From positions 1 through 64,000 of the forward strand of contig NZ_JAYEEQ010000016.1 of the NCBI RefSeq assembly GCF_034651555.1: DNA of 64,000 bases, written 5' to 3'. This document shows, one piece after another, positions 8,786-18,392 of the stretch. The notes below the pieces were generated by a model. That model saw nothing but the letters and a program-made list of their open reading frames with translations, was not told the DNA's origin and made no database searches. Position numbers and translations under genes: made by a program. The stretch comes from Aurantibrevibacter litoralis (GTDB lineage: Bacteria > Bacteroidota > Bacteroidia > Flavobacteriales > Flavobacteriaceae). Position 1 is the stretch's first letter, and each line of letters starts with the position of its first letter.

Positions 8786-9850
8786 TAGTGTATTTACATT
8801 ATTTAAATCTTCAAACGCCTTTTTTAAACGCTCCACAAAGGTTTTTTCTCCCTCTCGTAACCAAACTCTTGGGTCGTAGAATTTTTTGTTTGGCTCGTCT
8901 GCACCGTTTGGATTTCCAATTTGAGACTGCAAATAGTCCTTTTTACCTTGAACATAATCTCTAATACCTTCCAAAAATGCATATTGCAGATCGGTATCAA
9001 TATTCATTTTTATAACACCATACCCAATCGCCTCTCTAATTTCGGCTACTGTAGATCCGGAACCTCCGTGGAATACAAAATCGATATGATTTGAACCAAC
9101 GCCAAATTTTTTGGATACAAATTCCTGAGAATTTTTAAGAATAACCGGGGTCAATTTTACATTACCGGGTTTGTACACGCCGTGCACATTACCAAAGGCA
9201 GCGGCTACGGTAAACCTTGGGCTTATTTTAGAAAGCTCTTCAAAGGCATATGCCACCTCTTCGGGTTGAGTGTACAATTTAGCATCGTCTATATCGGAAT
9301 TATCTACGCCATCCTCTTCCCCACCGGTTACGCCTAATTCTATTTCTAAGGTCATTCCCATTTTGCTCATCCGAGCTAAATAGGTTTTGCATATTTCGAT
9401 ATTTTCTTCTAAAGGTTCTTCAGACAAATCTATCATGTGCGAGCTGTAGAGTGGTTTCCCTGTCTCGGCAAAGTGCTTTTCACTGGCCTCTAAAAGACCG
9501 TCTAACCAGGGCAACAATTTTTTTGCACAGTGATCTGTGTGCAGAATTACAGTTGCACCATAGGCTTCTGCCAATTGATGCACATGCTTTGCACCGGCCA
9601 CACCGCCCAAAATGGCAGCCTGCTGCCCTTCATTGGACAATCCTTTTCCTGCATTGAATTGTGCGCCGCCATTAGAAAACTGAATGATTACGGGAGAATT
9701 TAATGCGGCGGCTGTTTCTAAAACAGCATTAATGGTATTCGATCCAATAACATTTACTGCCGGAAGCGCAAATCCTTTACTTTTAGCATATCTAAAAATT
9801 TCCTGAACTGCATCACCTGTAGCTACTCCGGGCTTTATATTGTGCGACAT
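8783..9850 (-). CDS. fbaA: Class II fructose-bisphosphate aldolase
   Basis: This enzyme cleaves fructose 1,6-bisphosphate to glyceraldehyde 3-phosphate and dihydroxyacetone phosphate in glycolysis, and runs in reverse in gluconeogenesis. The 355 residues match the class IIA (E. coli FbaA-like) length. The catalytic Asp106 and zinc ligands His107, His223 and His261 are visible in HTDHCAKK, GNVHGVYKPG and FHGGSGS. Asn283 and Asp285 sit in NIDTD. All are offset by a constant 3 from the E. coli numbers as I recall them, so the active site seems intact. The start MSHNIKPG follows an A/T-rich leader with a TAnnTTTG box. Confidence 0.96.
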   Translation of the reverse strand: MSHNIKPGVATGDAVQEIFRYAKSKGFALPAVNVIGSNTINAVLETAAALNSPVIIQFSNGGAQFNAGKGLSNEGQQAAILGGVAGAKHVHQLAEAYGATVILHTDHCAKKLLPWLDGLLEASEKHFAETGKPLYSSHMIDLSEEPLEENIEICKTYLARMSKMGMTLEIELGVTGGEEDGVDNSDIDDAKLYTQPEEVAYAFEELSKISPRFTVAAAFGNVHGVYKPGNVKLTPVILKNSQEFVSKKFGVGSNHIDFVFHGGSGSTVAEIREAIGYGVIKMNIDTDLQYAFLEGIRDYVQGKKDYLQSQIGNPNGADEPNKKFYDPRVWLREGEKTFVERLKKAFEDLNNVNTL

Positions 9851-9888
9851 AATTTTCTTTTAATTTATTTTATAGTTCTATGACGCCA

Positions 9889-9896
9889 CAAAAGTA
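9889..9896 (-). promoter_or_regulatory. Candidate -7 element for fbaA
   Basis: The minus strand reads TACTTTTG (TAnnTTTG) 39 bases before the fbaA start codon, in the short gap after the BamA/TamA-like gene. Confidence 0.5.
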
Positions 9897-9911
9897 ATAA
9901 AATTATTAGGT

Positions 9912-12497
9912 CTAAAAAGGATAATTTATCCCTATTTGAGGAACCATGTTGGCAAAGTTGTAATCCCGGAACCATCTTTTAGAGGGTTCTTCTGCCGGAT
10001 TATAGGTTTTAAAACCAAAATCTATCCGAAACACAAAATAGGTAAAATCGTACCGAATACCAAATCCTGAACCAAGGGCAATATCGGCCAATGAACTAAA
10101 ACCGTTAAAGGTAGCATCGGGGTCGTCCACATTATCGTACACATTCCATATGTTACCCGCATCGGCAAATAAAGCACCTTTGAAACTTCCTGCAATAGGA
10201 AATCTAAATTCTAAATTAAATGCCAGTTTTAAATTTGCTTCGTTAAAATCGTTTACATCCTTGGTCCTACCAGGCCCTAAGGAGTAGGGAAACCAAGCTC
10301 TGTTATCATTAGAACCTCCTGCAAAATAGCTGCGTACAAAAGGAATGTTATTAGAATTTCCGTAGGGTACGGCAATACCAATAAAGCTTCGAACAGCCAA
10401 TACGTTTGAATGACTTACCGACCAATGTTTTATATAATCAAATTCGGTTTTTACATATTGAGAATAGGGTACGCCAAACACCAATTCATCGCCATTATTG
10501 TTTGCATTAAAGGGAATGATTTTCGCAATACCCGAAAGCAAATTGCCCGCACTTTCTAATTTTAAACGATATTGATAAAAATTATTGTCATTTATTCCCT
10601 TTTTGTTGTTTTTGGTAAAGGTGTAATTGGTTGCAAAAATAAGATTGTTTTCGGTGAGTCGCTGTCGCCGCTCTTCAATGTTTCGCACTTCATTAAAATC
10701 ATCTTCCGAAGATGGTACTTCACCTTCTAAAATGGCATTGGTAAAGCCTGTAGTGCCTTCGGGTATAATTAACCTCAAAGGGGCTTCCGGATTCTCCGTT
10801 TCTTCATAAAACTCAGACAAGCTCTCAACGTCTTGAAAATTTGTAGCTATTTGATCCAAGCGATTAAAGGTATTTTGAAACACATTAAAAAAACGATTGG
10901 AGTTTACGTTGCGAACAAATTGAAGATTAACTAATTCTATAGCGTGTCTTTTAGCATCCGATGGTGTCCAGCTATACCCCAAAAGACTGTTAAAGGTTTG
11001 CTTGTCTAATCCTATATTTTTCTGAAAACTTGTTCCTAAAGAGATCTTCGTTTGCGGAAGCATATAATAGGGTATTATTTTTTTTGATACCGGAATGGGC
11101 AACCAGATACGCGGAAATACCAAATTTATGTCCGCACCAACCTCAGAAAAGAAATCTTCTGATAAGGAGGTATCCCCTAAAAGACCAAAAGAACCTCTTC
11201 CTGCCAGACTCAGGGTTTCTGCCCCACCGAAAATGTTTCTACTTACTAGGGCAGAACTAAAACCCACACCCACACGCTGAATATTAGAGTGCGTAAAATC
11301 AAAATCGACCCCAAGGGAATACTTTGGTCGGGCAGTTAGATAAATGTTAGAAACTAACTGGGTTTGCGTGCTGTCCTGAATAAATTCAATGTTGGGATAC
11401 TTAAACGTGTTTAGATTGGTAATTTGCCTGTAGGTTCGTACCCGATCTAAGTCTCTGTAAATACTATCTTTGGTGAAAAAAATAGCATCAGTTAAGGCTT
11501 TGGGCTTGTACCTTAGCTTTTTAGTGTCGTAATAAATAGTGTAATTGTTATAGGAGACCGATTTTAGATCATTCGGATTGGTTCCAAAAGTATGATCGGC
11601 ATAAATATTAATACTTTGAAACCGATTTACCTTATACTCCGAAGATGCTAATCCGTTGCCTCCTCTCGTTTTTAAATTCTCTATTTGCAGTGCAACGTCC
11701 AAATTTTGGTCGTCCGATGCCACTACGGTGTCACGGGCAATGTCGTAGGTAATGGAACTTTCCTGAAAGTTAAAAATGCCCGAATTGCGAAAAAGAGTTG
11801 TTAATCTTTCCCGCTCAAGGGTAAAGTCAGACAAATCAAACTGTTTGCCCTGTACCACAAAAGATTGGTTCGCATGAAGGTCATAAATAGAGTCTATGGC
11901 CGGAGATACAATGTTTTTGGTTAGCGAATCAATAATAAATGGTTTTCCTAGCGTAATAGTGTAATTTACTATAGCCCGTTGTTGTGTTTTACCCGTGGTA
12001 TCTATACTAAAATGAGCTTCATTATTAAAATATCCTTTGGTACCATAATACGCTTTTAAGCGGTCTGCCGATTTTCTCGACTTAGAAGTATCTACAATTA
12101 CAGGAGCCTCCCCAATATTCTTTAACCAGGTATTTATTCCTTTTACCATAAACGATTCCCCGAGCCGGTTTACTTGCTTTTGAGATAAAAGGGCAGCCAA
12201 TCGCTCTTCTCTTTTCGGTTTCTCTTTTAGCCACTTTTGATAGGATGTATCCGGATTTTTTTTGGCAAGATTGTAAAGATGCAGACGCAGAGGATAACCT
12301 AACACGCCACCACTATTGGGTTTTTGAGAAATTAGACTTTGGACGGTTTCATCGGTTACCTTTTCGCCATTGGCCTGCAAGGTATTTTTGGTAAGCAATA
12401 ATTCATCCTCTTCTACCCTTTTTAAGGCATTACAAGAAGTAATTATCACGGCAAGCAATATTAAGCTTAGTTTTGTAACGTCTATCTTAAAACTCAT
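9912..12497 (-). CDS. BamA/TamA-family outer-membrane assembly lipoprotein
   Basis: I chose the ATG at 12497, giving 861 residues: MSFKIDVTKL starts a clear lipoprotein signal with lipobox ITSC and mature CNALKRVEEDE. Longer starts (12509, 12551) would put a TAnnTTTG box at 12516-12523 inside or at the start of the gene. After the signal come POTRA-like repeats (about 30-320), then a surface-antigen (D15/Omp85) barrel. Late strands such as SYFAGGSNDNRAWFP and FADAGNIW are typical of this family, and the final INYPF ends in Phe. By family it inserts or exports proteins at the outer membrane. A lipidated BamA/TamA-like paralogue is usual in Flavobacteriia; its specific clients are unknown. It is divergent from the rRNA methyltransferase gene. 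Confidence 0.88.
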   Translation of the reverse strand: MSFKIDVTKLSLILLAVIITSCNALKRVEEDELLLTKNTLQANGEKVTDETVQSLISQKPNSGGVLGYPLRLHLYNLAKKNPDTSYQKWLKEKPKREERLAALLSQKQVNRLGESFMVKGINTWLKNIGEAPVIVDTSKSRKSADRLKAYYGTKGYFNNEAHFSIDTTGKTQQRAIVNYTITLGKPFIIDSLTKNIVSPAIDSIYDLHANQSFVVQGKQFDLSDFTLERERLTTLFRNSGIFNFQESSITYDIARDTVVASDDQNLDVALQIENLKTRGGNGLASSEYKVNRFQSINIYADHTFGTNPNDLKSVSYNNYTIYYDTKKLRYKPKALTDAIFFTKDSIYRDLDRVRTYRQITNLNTFKYPNIEFIQDSTQTQLVSNIYLTARPKYSLGVDFDFTHSNIQRVGVGFSSALVSRNIFGGAETLSLAGRGSFGLLGDTSLSEDFFSEVGADINLVFPRIWLPIPVSKKIIPYYMLPQTKISLGTSFQKNIGLDKQTFNSLLGYSWTPSDAKRHAIELVNLQFVRNVNSNRFFNVFQNTFNRLDQIATNFQDVESLSEFYEETENPEAPLRLIIPEGTTGFTNAILEGEVPSSEDDFNEVRNIEERRQRLTENNLIFATNYTFTKNNKKGINDNNFYQYRLKLESAGNLLSGIAKIIPFNANNNGDELVFGVPYSQYVKTEFDYIKHWSVSHSNVLAVRSFIGIAVPYGNSNNIPFVRSYFAGGSNDNRAWFPYSLGPGRTKDVNDFNEANLKLAFNLEFRFPIAGSFKGALFADAGNIWNVYDNVDDPDATFNGFSSLADIALGSGFGIRYDFTYFVFRIDFGFKTYNPAEEPSKRWFRDYNFANMVPQIGINYPF

Positions 12498-12515
12498 GCC
12501 GGTCCTCATAGGGCT

Positions 12516-12523
12516 CAAAAATA
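12516..12523 (-). promoter_or_regulatory. Candidate -7 element for the BamA/TamA-like gene
   Basis: The minus strand reads TATTTTTG (TAnnTTTG) 18 bases before the ATG at 12497, inside the 36-bp gap to the divergent methyltransferase start at 12534. This placement supports the shorter start. Confidence 0.5.
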
Positions 12524-12533
12524 CATTATTTGT

Positions 12534-13280
12534 ATGGTTGTGAAAAGCCAAATAAAATTTATCAAAAATCTACAACAAAAAAAATACCGAAACCAAAACG
12601 GTCTTTTTGTAGTAGAGGGCGTAAAAACAATTCAGACGCTACTGGATGCCGGTTTTTCGGTTCAAAAAATTTATGTAACCCAAACCGATATAATTGATGC
12701 CCCCAGCACTAAACCGGTTTTAATTACGGATGCTAGTTTAAAAAAAATGAGTAGTCTGGTAACTCCAAATAAAGCGTTAGGCGTGTTTTATATCCCAAAG
12801 ATGGAACGAATCGAATTTTCCGATTGGGTGGTTGCTTTAGACGATGTGCGCGATCCGGGAAACTTGGGAACCATTATCCGTTTGTGCGATTGGTTTGGTA
12901 TTCGGCATTTAGTATGTTCTTTACATACTGTAGACTGTTATAACCCAAAGGTTTTACAGGCCACCATGGGATCTATAAGTCGTGTAAATGTTGTTTATAC
13001 CGATTTATATTCCTTTTTAAAAGAGGTGAAAACTCCTGTTTTTGGTACCTTTATGCAAGGTGCTTCTGTGTATCAGGTTTCACTACCACCGTCTGGTGTA
13101 TTGGTTTTAGGCAATGAAGCTAAGGGTATTTCCGATGGTCTGCAAGCCCTAATTTCGGAAAAAATAAGTATCCCGCAATTTGGAGAAAAAACAGCCGAAA
13201 GTCTCAATGTGGCTACGGCAACCGCCATTTTTTTAGGTGAAATTCGCAGGGGATACTCTGAAACGATTATTCAAAAGTAA
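12534..13280 (+). CDS. TrmH/SpoU-family RNA 2'-O-methyltransferase
   Basis: A 248-residue SPOUT-fold methyltransferase that should methylate a ribose in rRNA or tRNA using S-adenosylmethionine. The N-terminal substrate-binding domain (about 1-85, with GLFVVEGVKTI) precedes the three SPOUT motifs: LDDVRDPGNLGTIIRLCDWFG (motif 1), LVLGNEAKGIS (motif 2) and ESLNVATATAIFLGE (motif 3, which forms the trefoil knot). Length and architecture resemble RlmB/TrmH-type rRNA enzymes; the exact target base cannot be assigned. Its stop codon overlaps the convergent porT gene by 14 bases. Confidence 0.92.
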   Translation: MVVKSQIKFIKNLQQKKYRNQNGLFVVEGVKTIQTLLDAGFSVQKIYVTQTDIIDAPSTKPVLITDASLKKMSSLVTPNKALGVFYIPKMERIEFSDWVVALDDVRDPGNLGTIIRLCDWFGIRHLVCSLHTVDCYNPKVLQATMGSISRVNVVYTDLYSFLKEVKTPVFGTFMQGASVYQVSLPPSGVLVLGNEAKGISDGLQALISEKISIPQFGEKTAESLNVATATAIFLGEIRRGYSETIIQK

Positions 13281-13974
13281 AATTTATAAAAAGCCCTCGA
13301 GTTTTCATAGATTCTATATTTCCCGTCCACGGGCTATTGGGATTTTCGTCCGGAATTAATTCATTGCTCATCGCGAAAACACCCCGTATGGAAGGTGTAA
13401 ATTTGAAGTATTCTGTATAAAATTCAATCCCAAAACCCATTTCGTAATAGTAGGTATTTTTTTTCATGCGGAATGTGCCGTTGCTATTGTCGTCTAAACT
13501 ATCTTCATTACTGCCTAAATTTAAAGACGTAGATACGCCCCCAATAAGAAATGGTTTCCAATTTCCTAAGCGCATAGCACTTGCCTTTAAGAGTAATGGG
13601 AAATTTATATAAGTGGATTTTACCTCCCTAAGCGCATCATTTTCGTTATTAAAACCTGGAAAACCAAGCGTTCTCAGGGTGTAGTGTAAGCCAGGCTCAA
13701 AACGGAGATCTAAAAAATTGTTTAAACGCATCTCCCCTATCAACCCCACATTAAAACCAAAAGATTTATCGACCAATACATCGGTATTGTTATCGCCCAA
13801 ATCTTCTTTGTATTCAAACTTAAAATCGTACTGATTAAACCCAAGGAAATAGCCCCAATTTAAAAAAGGTTTATCTATATTCTCCAGATTTAGAACGGGG
13901 TTTTCATTAAATTGCGCCCACAACACCTGACCGCCAAAGGTCAGAGAAATCAAAAACAACACCCTTTTTTTCAT
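13267..13974 (-). CDS. porT: PorT-family outer-membrane beta-barrel protein (type IX secretion)
   Basis: This 235-residue protein has a signal peptide (ending VLWAQ) and then an eight-strand-like outer-membrane barrel with alternating aromatic residues, ending in NFTFE. Gene order, with ubiE upstream in the same direction, and length match PorT/SprT. That protein is required for the type IX secretion system and gliding in Bacteroidota. The PorT call rests on context and general barrel features, so a generic porin-family protein remains possible. The leader contains a hairpin that is nearly repeated before the DUF1553 gene at 52997. Confidence 0.75.
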   Translation of the reverse strand: MKKRVLFLISLTFGGQVLWAQFNENPVLNLENIDKPFLNWGYFLGFNQYDFKFEYKEDLGDNNTDVLVDKSFGFNVGLIGEMRLNNFLDLRFEPGLHYTLRTLGFPGFNNENDALREVKSTYINFPLLLKASAMRLGNWKPFLIGGVSTSLNLGSNEDSLDDNSNGTFRMKKNTYYYEMGFGIEFYTEYFKFTPSIRGVFAMSNELIPDENPNSPWTGNIESMKTRGLFINFTFE

Positions 13975-13980
13975 TTATAC

Positions 13981-14010
13981 AAAAAATCGTAAGCCATTGT
14001 TGAGGCTTTG
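13981..14010 (-). terminator. Possible weak terminator or attenuator between ubiE and porT
   Basis: The minus strand shows AAGCC/GGCTT (14008-14004 with 13995-13991) and then a six-T run just before the porT start. The stem is only 5 bp, so it may be leaky and act as an attenuator inside the ubiE-porT unit. Confidence 0.35.
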
Positions 14011-14065
14011 TTTATATCGGCCTAAATGCGTCATACTTCTGCCATGTTCGCTGGGCTATTGCCAG

Positions 14066-14794
14066 TTACTTTGTAGCTACATAAATAGAAGCCACCCCAA
14101 AAGTTTGAGGTTTATTCTCTACACCTATAAACCCAATTTTCTTTAAAATATTGTTGAACGTTTCTCCATGCGGAAAAGAAGCTGCCGATTCTGATAAATA
14201 CGCATAGGCAGCCCGGTCTTTAGAAAATAGTTTTCCTATGAAAGGCAAAAGATATTTAGTATAAATGGCATAGCCTTGCTTAAAAGGTGTTTTTGTAGGC
14301 ACAGCGGTTTCCAAAACCACCAAAACGCCTGTAGGTTTTAATACCCTTAGTATTTCGGTAAGGCCTACTTCTAAATTTTCAAAATTTCGAACGCCAAATG
14401 CCACGGTTACCGCATCAAAAGAATTAGGAGGAAAGGGAATATTTTCGCTATCGCCAAAGATCATTTCTATAGTTGTTTCTAAACCTTTCTTGTCTATTTT
14501 CTTTTTGCTAATTTCGAGCATCCCCTTTGAAATATCCAGTCCCACAATTTTCTCTGCTCCGGTTTTTACTAAATTAATGGCCAAATCGCCCGTTCCCGTA
14601 GCTACATCCAAAATACGTTGCGGTTGCTTTTTTTTAATAATCGCCACCACGCGGTTGCGCCATTTTATATCAATTCCAAATGAAATGACCCTATTTAGCC
14701 CATCATAATTCCCGGAAATGGTATCAAACATTTGCGCAATCTGGCTTTTCTTACTGGAGTTACTTGTTTTGTACGGCGTAATTTTTTCCGACAT
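14066..14794 (-). CDS. ubiE: Demethylmenaquinone / 2-polyprenyl-6-methoxy-benzoquinol methyltransferase
   Basis: This enzyme makes the last C-methylation of menaquinone, the main Bacteroidota quinone, so menG is an equally good name. I use the ATG at 14794, which gives 242 residues, the normal length. The 29 extra residues of the longer frame would cover the TAnnTTTG promoter at 14811-14818. The SAM-binding motif LDVATGTGDLAINL (about 55-68), the acidic loop GLDISKGM and the family signature VAFGVRNFENLEVGL are all present. The downstream neighbour porT is 91 bases away in the same direction. Confidence 0.95.
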   Translation of the reverse strand: MSEKITPYKTSNSSKKSQIAQMFDTISGNYDGLNRVISFGIDIKWRNRVVAIIKKKQPQRILDVATGTGDLAINLVKTGAEKIVGLDISKGMLEISKKKIDKKGLETTIEMIFGDSENIPFPPNSFDAVTVAFGVRNFENLEVGLTEILRVLKPTGVLVVLETAVPTKTPFKQGYAIYTKYLLPFIGKLFSKDRAAYAYLSESAASFPHGETFNNILKKIGFIGVENKPQTFGVASIYVATK

Positions 14795-14810
14795 GCTTAT
14801 TTTTTTTTGA

Positions 14811-14818
14811 CAAATATA
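14811..14818 (-). promoter_or_regulatory. Candidate -7 element for ubiE
   Basis: The minus strand reads TATATTTG (TAnnTTTG) 17 bases before the ATG at 14794, leaving a very short leader. Confidence 0.5.
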
Positions 14819-14923
14819 GTGTATCGACCCCTTTAGCAAAGGAGATATGTCGTAAAATAATGAACCCTTAGGTGGTAGCAACAGATACCTAAAAAACCTA
14901 AACTTAAAGCAAATTTATTTATG

Positions 14924-14931
14924 TAATTTTG
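14924..14931 (+). promoter_or_regulatory. Candidate -7 element for trkA-trkH
   Basis: TAATTTTG (TAnnTTTG) on the plus strand lies 120 bases before the trkA start and would leave a leader of about 115 bases. Confidence 0.4.
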
Positions 14932-15051
14932 CGATGTATTATTCCTTAGGTTGCAATCCTAAATGAACCCGATGAACAATCCCTGTATTCGTGAGACCGC
15001 ACAATGTAGTGCCCAATTTATTTTTATAGACAAACACAATTTATAATTTCG

Positions 15052-16401
15052 ATGAAAATTATTATCGCAGGAGCCGGAGAAGTAGGCTTCCATTTGGCAA
15101 AGCTATTGTCGTACGAGTCTCAAGACATTACATTAATAGATACCAATAAGTCTAGTTTATCACATGCAGATAGTCATTTAGATATTAGGGTGTTACGAGG
15201 CGATTCCACATCTATTAGTATTTTAAAAGAGGCACAAGTGAGTCAGTCCGATTTAGTAATAGGAGTTACTTCTTCCGAGACCACTAATATTACGTTGTGT
15301 ATGCTGGCCAAGCAACTGGGCTGTAAAAGAACCATCGCCAGAATTTCTAATACAGAATTTATCACCAATAAGGACGAAATACGATTTGCCGAATTGGGCA
15401 TAGACGAACTTATTTCTCCCGAAGCGTTGGCCGCAACTGAAATTCAATTATTATTAAACCAATCTGCGTTTAACGATACGTACGAATTTGATGAGGGCAA
15501 ACTTATAATGATCGGTGTTTTGCTTCCAAAAATTGCCCCTTTTGTAGGCAAAACGGTGAAGGAAGCGGCACAAATTTTTCCCGAATTACACTTTATGCCT
15601 ATTGCAATAAAACGAAAAGGCACCCAATTTACAGTAATTCCCCGGGGAGATACCATTTTTATGGAGGGCGATCAGGTATATTTTATAACCGCTAACGAAG
15701 GCGTAGATGAGTTGTATAAGCTTATCGGGATGGAGAAACAGGAAATAAAAAATGTCATGATTCTCGGTGGAAGTAAAGTAGGTTTTAAAACCGCACGTGA
15801 TTTAAGTGCCAGCCGATTTAATGTGAAACTCATAGAAATAGACAAGGAAAAAGCATTTGACTTGTCCGATAATCTTCCCAATACGCTAATTATAAACGGC
15901 GATGGAAGAAATGTGGAACTATTGCAAGAAGAAAGTTTGGAAGCCATGGACGCCTTTGTGGCGGTAACCGGAAATTCAGAAACCAATATTATGTCTTGTT
16001 TAATGGCAAAATCCAAGCACATAAAAAAAACCATCGCTATGGTTGAGAATATGGATTACTTCCAATTATCGCATTCCATTGGCATCGACACCCTAATCAA
16101 TAAAAAGTTATTGGCGGCCAACACCATATTTAGATACATTAGAAAAGGTGATGTGTTGGCTTTAACACGGCTAGGGAATTTAAATGCAGAAATTTTAGAA
16201 TTTGCAGTAAAACCCACCTCCATTGTTAACGGACAAGTTATCCGTGAGTTAGACTTTCCAAAATCGGCCACCATTGGAGGTGTTATCCGTGACGGTAAGG
16301 GAATTATCGCTTTGGGCGATTTTAGAATTACCGAAGGGGACCGGGTTGTGGTCTGTTGTTTGCCGGAGTCTATTTCCAAAATAGAAAAACTCTTTATATA
16401 A
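15052..16401 (+). CDS. trkA: Trk potassium-uptake regulatory protein TrkA
   Basis: A 449-residue cytoplasmic gating subunit of the Trk K+ transporter. It is a tandem of two RCK units, each a Rossmann NAD-binding RCK_N plus an RCK_C domain. The first nucleotide motif is IIAGAGEVGFHLAK (about 4-17) with acidic DTNKSS. The second is MILGGSKVGFKTAR (about 235-248) with IEIDKEKA. Two RCK_C domains are at about 140-220 and 370-449. Bound NAD(H) and nucleotides control the TrkH channel. It starts 1 base before trkH in the operon, so the two are translationally linked. Confidence 0.96.
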   Translation: MKIIIAGAGEVGFHLAKLLSYESQDITLIDTNKSSLSHADSHLDIRVLRGDSTSISILKEAQVSQSDLVIGVTSSETTNITLCMLAKQLGCKRTIARISNTEFITNKDEIRFAELGIDELISPEALAATEIQLLLNQSAFNDTYEFDEGKLIMIGVLLPKIAPFVGKTVKEAAQIFPELHFMPIAIKRKGTQFTVIPRGDTIFMEGDQVYFITANEGVDELYKLIGMEKQEIKNVMILGGSKVGFKTARDLSASRFNVKLIEIDKEKAFDLSDNLPNTLIINGDGRNVELLQEESLEAMDAFVAVTGNSETNIMSCLMAKSKHIKKTIAMVENMDYFQLSHSIGIDTLINKKLLAANTIFRYIRKGDVLALTRLGNLNAEILEFAVKPTSIVNGQVIRELDFPKSATIGGVIRDGKGIIALGDFRITEGDRVVVCCLPESISKIEKLFI

Positions 16402-16402
16402 G

Positions 16403-17893
16403 ATGGCGTTGAATTTTAAAATTATTATTCATGTCATGGGGTTATTGCTCCTTTGCAACGGTTTTTTCATGTTTATTGCCACGTTTGTGAGTGGTATGTA
16501 TAAGGATGGGATAACCATGGATTTGGCGCTAGCAGCCATAATTACAATGCTCGCCGGGGTTATCGCCATGTTTTATACCAAGGATCACAAAAAGGAAGTA
16601 AAACGCAAAGAAGGTTATATTATCGTTACTTTTGGCTGGCTTATTATGTCTTTTTCCGGGATGTTGCCCTATCTTTTTTCAGGGAGTATTCCGGATGCGT
16701 CTAACGCTTTTTTTGAAACCATTTCCGGATACACCACAACAGGAGCCTCCATTTTGGAGGACATCGAAAGTATGCCCAAGGGTATTCTGTTTTGGAGAAG
16801 TCTAACCCATTGGATTGGGGGTATGGGCATCATTGTATTGGCTATTGCCATACTGCCTCTTCTAGGCATTGGGGGCATGCAACTTTTTGCCGCGGAAGCA
16901 CCGGGTCCCAGTACCGACAAATTACATCCCCGGATAACAGATACCGCAAAGCGGTTATGGTTCATTTATTTGTTGTACACCGTAGCGGAGACGCTCTTAC
17001 TTACCGTAGCCGGGATGTCTTTTTTTGATGCCATTAACCACGCATTAGCCACCTTGTCTACCGGTGGTTTCTCCACCAAAAATGCAAGTTTGGCCCATTG
17101 GAATGGGCAACCGTGGATTCAATATATAGTAATGGTTTTTATGTTTTTGGCGGGTAGTAATTTTGTATTGAGCTATTTTGCCTTTAAAGGTAAAATACAA
17201 AAAGTATTTAGAGATGAGGAGTTTCGCTATTATGTTGGTTTTATTTTAATCTTTACCTTAATTGCGGGTACCGTAATCTATCTTGAGGCGAATGTCCCCG
17301 TTTCGGAATACCATCCTATGGTCTTGGGTGAAGCCGAAAGTGCCTTTCGGCATGCCTTATTTCAAGTAATTGCCATTATAACCACCACGGGCTTTGTAAG
17401 TGCAGATTTCACCAATTGGACTCCATTTTTAACCATTTTCTTTTTTGGTCTTATGTTTTTGGGCGGTTCTGCGGGATCCACCTCAGGAGGTATTAAAGTA
17501 ATGCGCCACTTGTTAATCATTAAAAACGGATTATTAGAATTTAAACGTACGCTGCATAGCAATGCCATTATTCCCGTGCGCTACAACAACAAAACCGTAC
17601 AAGAACATATTGTGTATAACATTATTGCTTTTTTTATACTCTATATGTTAGCTTTTATTATCGGAGCCTTAGGGTTAGGATTCTTAGGGCTCGATTTTGA
17701 GTCGGCCATTGGTGGAGCCGCCTCCTGTTTAGGAAATGTAGGTCCGGCTCTTGGAAGTCTAGGTCCATTACAAAATTTTAATGAGTTGTCGTCTTTAGGA
17801 AAATGGTGGTGCGGCTTTTTAATGCTTATTGGTCGACTAGAACTTTTTACGGTACTCATCCTATTAACACCCTATTTTTGGAAAAAAACATAA
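16403..17893 (+). CDS. trkH: Trk potassium-uptake transmembrane subunit TrkH
   Basis: A 496-residue inner-membrane K+ channel subunit with about ten membrane segments. The four pore loops expected of SKT proteins are visible: ISGYTTTGASIL (about 106-117), TLSTGGFSTKN, IITTTGFVSADF and SCLGNVGPALG. The filter glycine is present in each. It sits one base after trkA, and the two make the complete Trk system. A small two-helix protein follows 87 bases later. Confidence 0.96.
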   Translation: MALNFKIIIHVMGLLLLCNGFFMFIATFVSGMYKDGITMDLALAAIITMLAGVIAMFYTKDHKKEVKRKEGYIIVTFGWLIMSFSGMLPYLFSGSIPDASNAFFETISGYTTTGASILEDIESMPKGILFWRSLTHWIGGMGIIVLAIAILPLLGIGGMQLFAAEAPGPSTDKLHPRITDTAKRLWFIYLLYTVAETLLLTVAGMSFFDAINHALATLSTGGFSTKNASLAHWNGQPWIQYIVMVFMFLAGSNFVLSYFAFKGKIQKVFRDEEFRYYVGFILIFTLIAGTVIYLEANVPVSEYHPMVLGEAESAFRHALFQVIAIITTTGFVSADFTNWTPFLTIFFFGLMFLGGSAGSTSGGIKVMRHLLIIKNGLLEFKRTLHSNAIIPVRYNNKTVQEHIVYNIIAFFILYMLAFIIGALGLGFLGLDFESAIGGAASCLGNVGPALGSLGPLQNFNELSSLGKWWCGFLMLIGRLELFTVLILLTPYFWKKT

Positions 17894-17980
17894 ACGCTCG
17901 TGCTTTACATCTAAATGGTGCGTTACCGTATGTCTTTACCGTTTTGACCCCGCTGATAAACCTATAATCTTTGCTAATTT

Positions 17981-18208
17981 ATGAGAAAAGATCCTTCGCT
18001 ATTCATTAAAAGCCTCAAGTACTTCGGCATTACTACACTTCTCATGTTTACTGCACCTATTGTGATTTATCAGGCTTTTAAAAACCAAAATCATCCGTTT
18101 TACATACCCGTTTTAATTGTGGGGTTGGTACTGGCCGTTACAGCCATTGTTATGGGTTTTATCAGTGTTAAAAAACTGATGAACTTTATTTTTCAAAAGA
18201 AAAAATGA
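17981..18208 (+). CDS. Small two-helix membrane protein (DUF6095-like)
   Basis: A 75-residue protein with two hydrophobic helices (about 14-32 and 41-63), a basic N-terminus (MRKDPSLFIKSLK) and a Lys-rich end (FQKKK). Length and pattern match the flavobacterial DUF6095 family as I recall it, but this was not checked. It follows trkH in the same direction, so a link with the Trk channel is possible but unproven. No catalytic residues are apparent. Confidence 0.7.
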   Translation: MRKDPSLFIKSLKYFGITTLLMFTAPIVIYQAFKNQNHPFYIPVLIVGLVLAVTAIVMGFISVKKLMNFIFQKKK

Positions 18209-18261
18209 GTCTTTAGCGTGGAAGGCACTGCTCTATTGGTGCGTACAAGCCTCATTTTTTT
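18199..18261 (+). terminator. Possible terminator after the trkA-trkH-DUF6095 unit
   Basis: AAAAAATGAG at the end of the gene can pair with CTCATTTTTTT at 18251-18261 across a 40-base loop, followed by T-rich sequence. The long loop makes this uncertain. Confidence 0.3.
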
Positions 18262-18392
18262 CTGAGTTGGTATTAATTTTCTCAAGGTTCGTCATCTTTA
18301 GTATACTATGCTTGAGCAGATTCTTTATAGATCCTAATAACAATAGATTTTGTTAAACTTACAGCCAACGCAATCGATTGTTGATATAATTG

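Noticed and set aside
14795..14881. 29-residue N-terminal extension of ubiE
   Set aside because: It would include the TAnnTTTG box, and the resulting protein would be longer than the family norm of about 242 residues.
15672..16379. Minus-strand frames opposite trkA
   Set aside because: They are shadows of trkA, with low-complexity Ser/Leu-rich translations.
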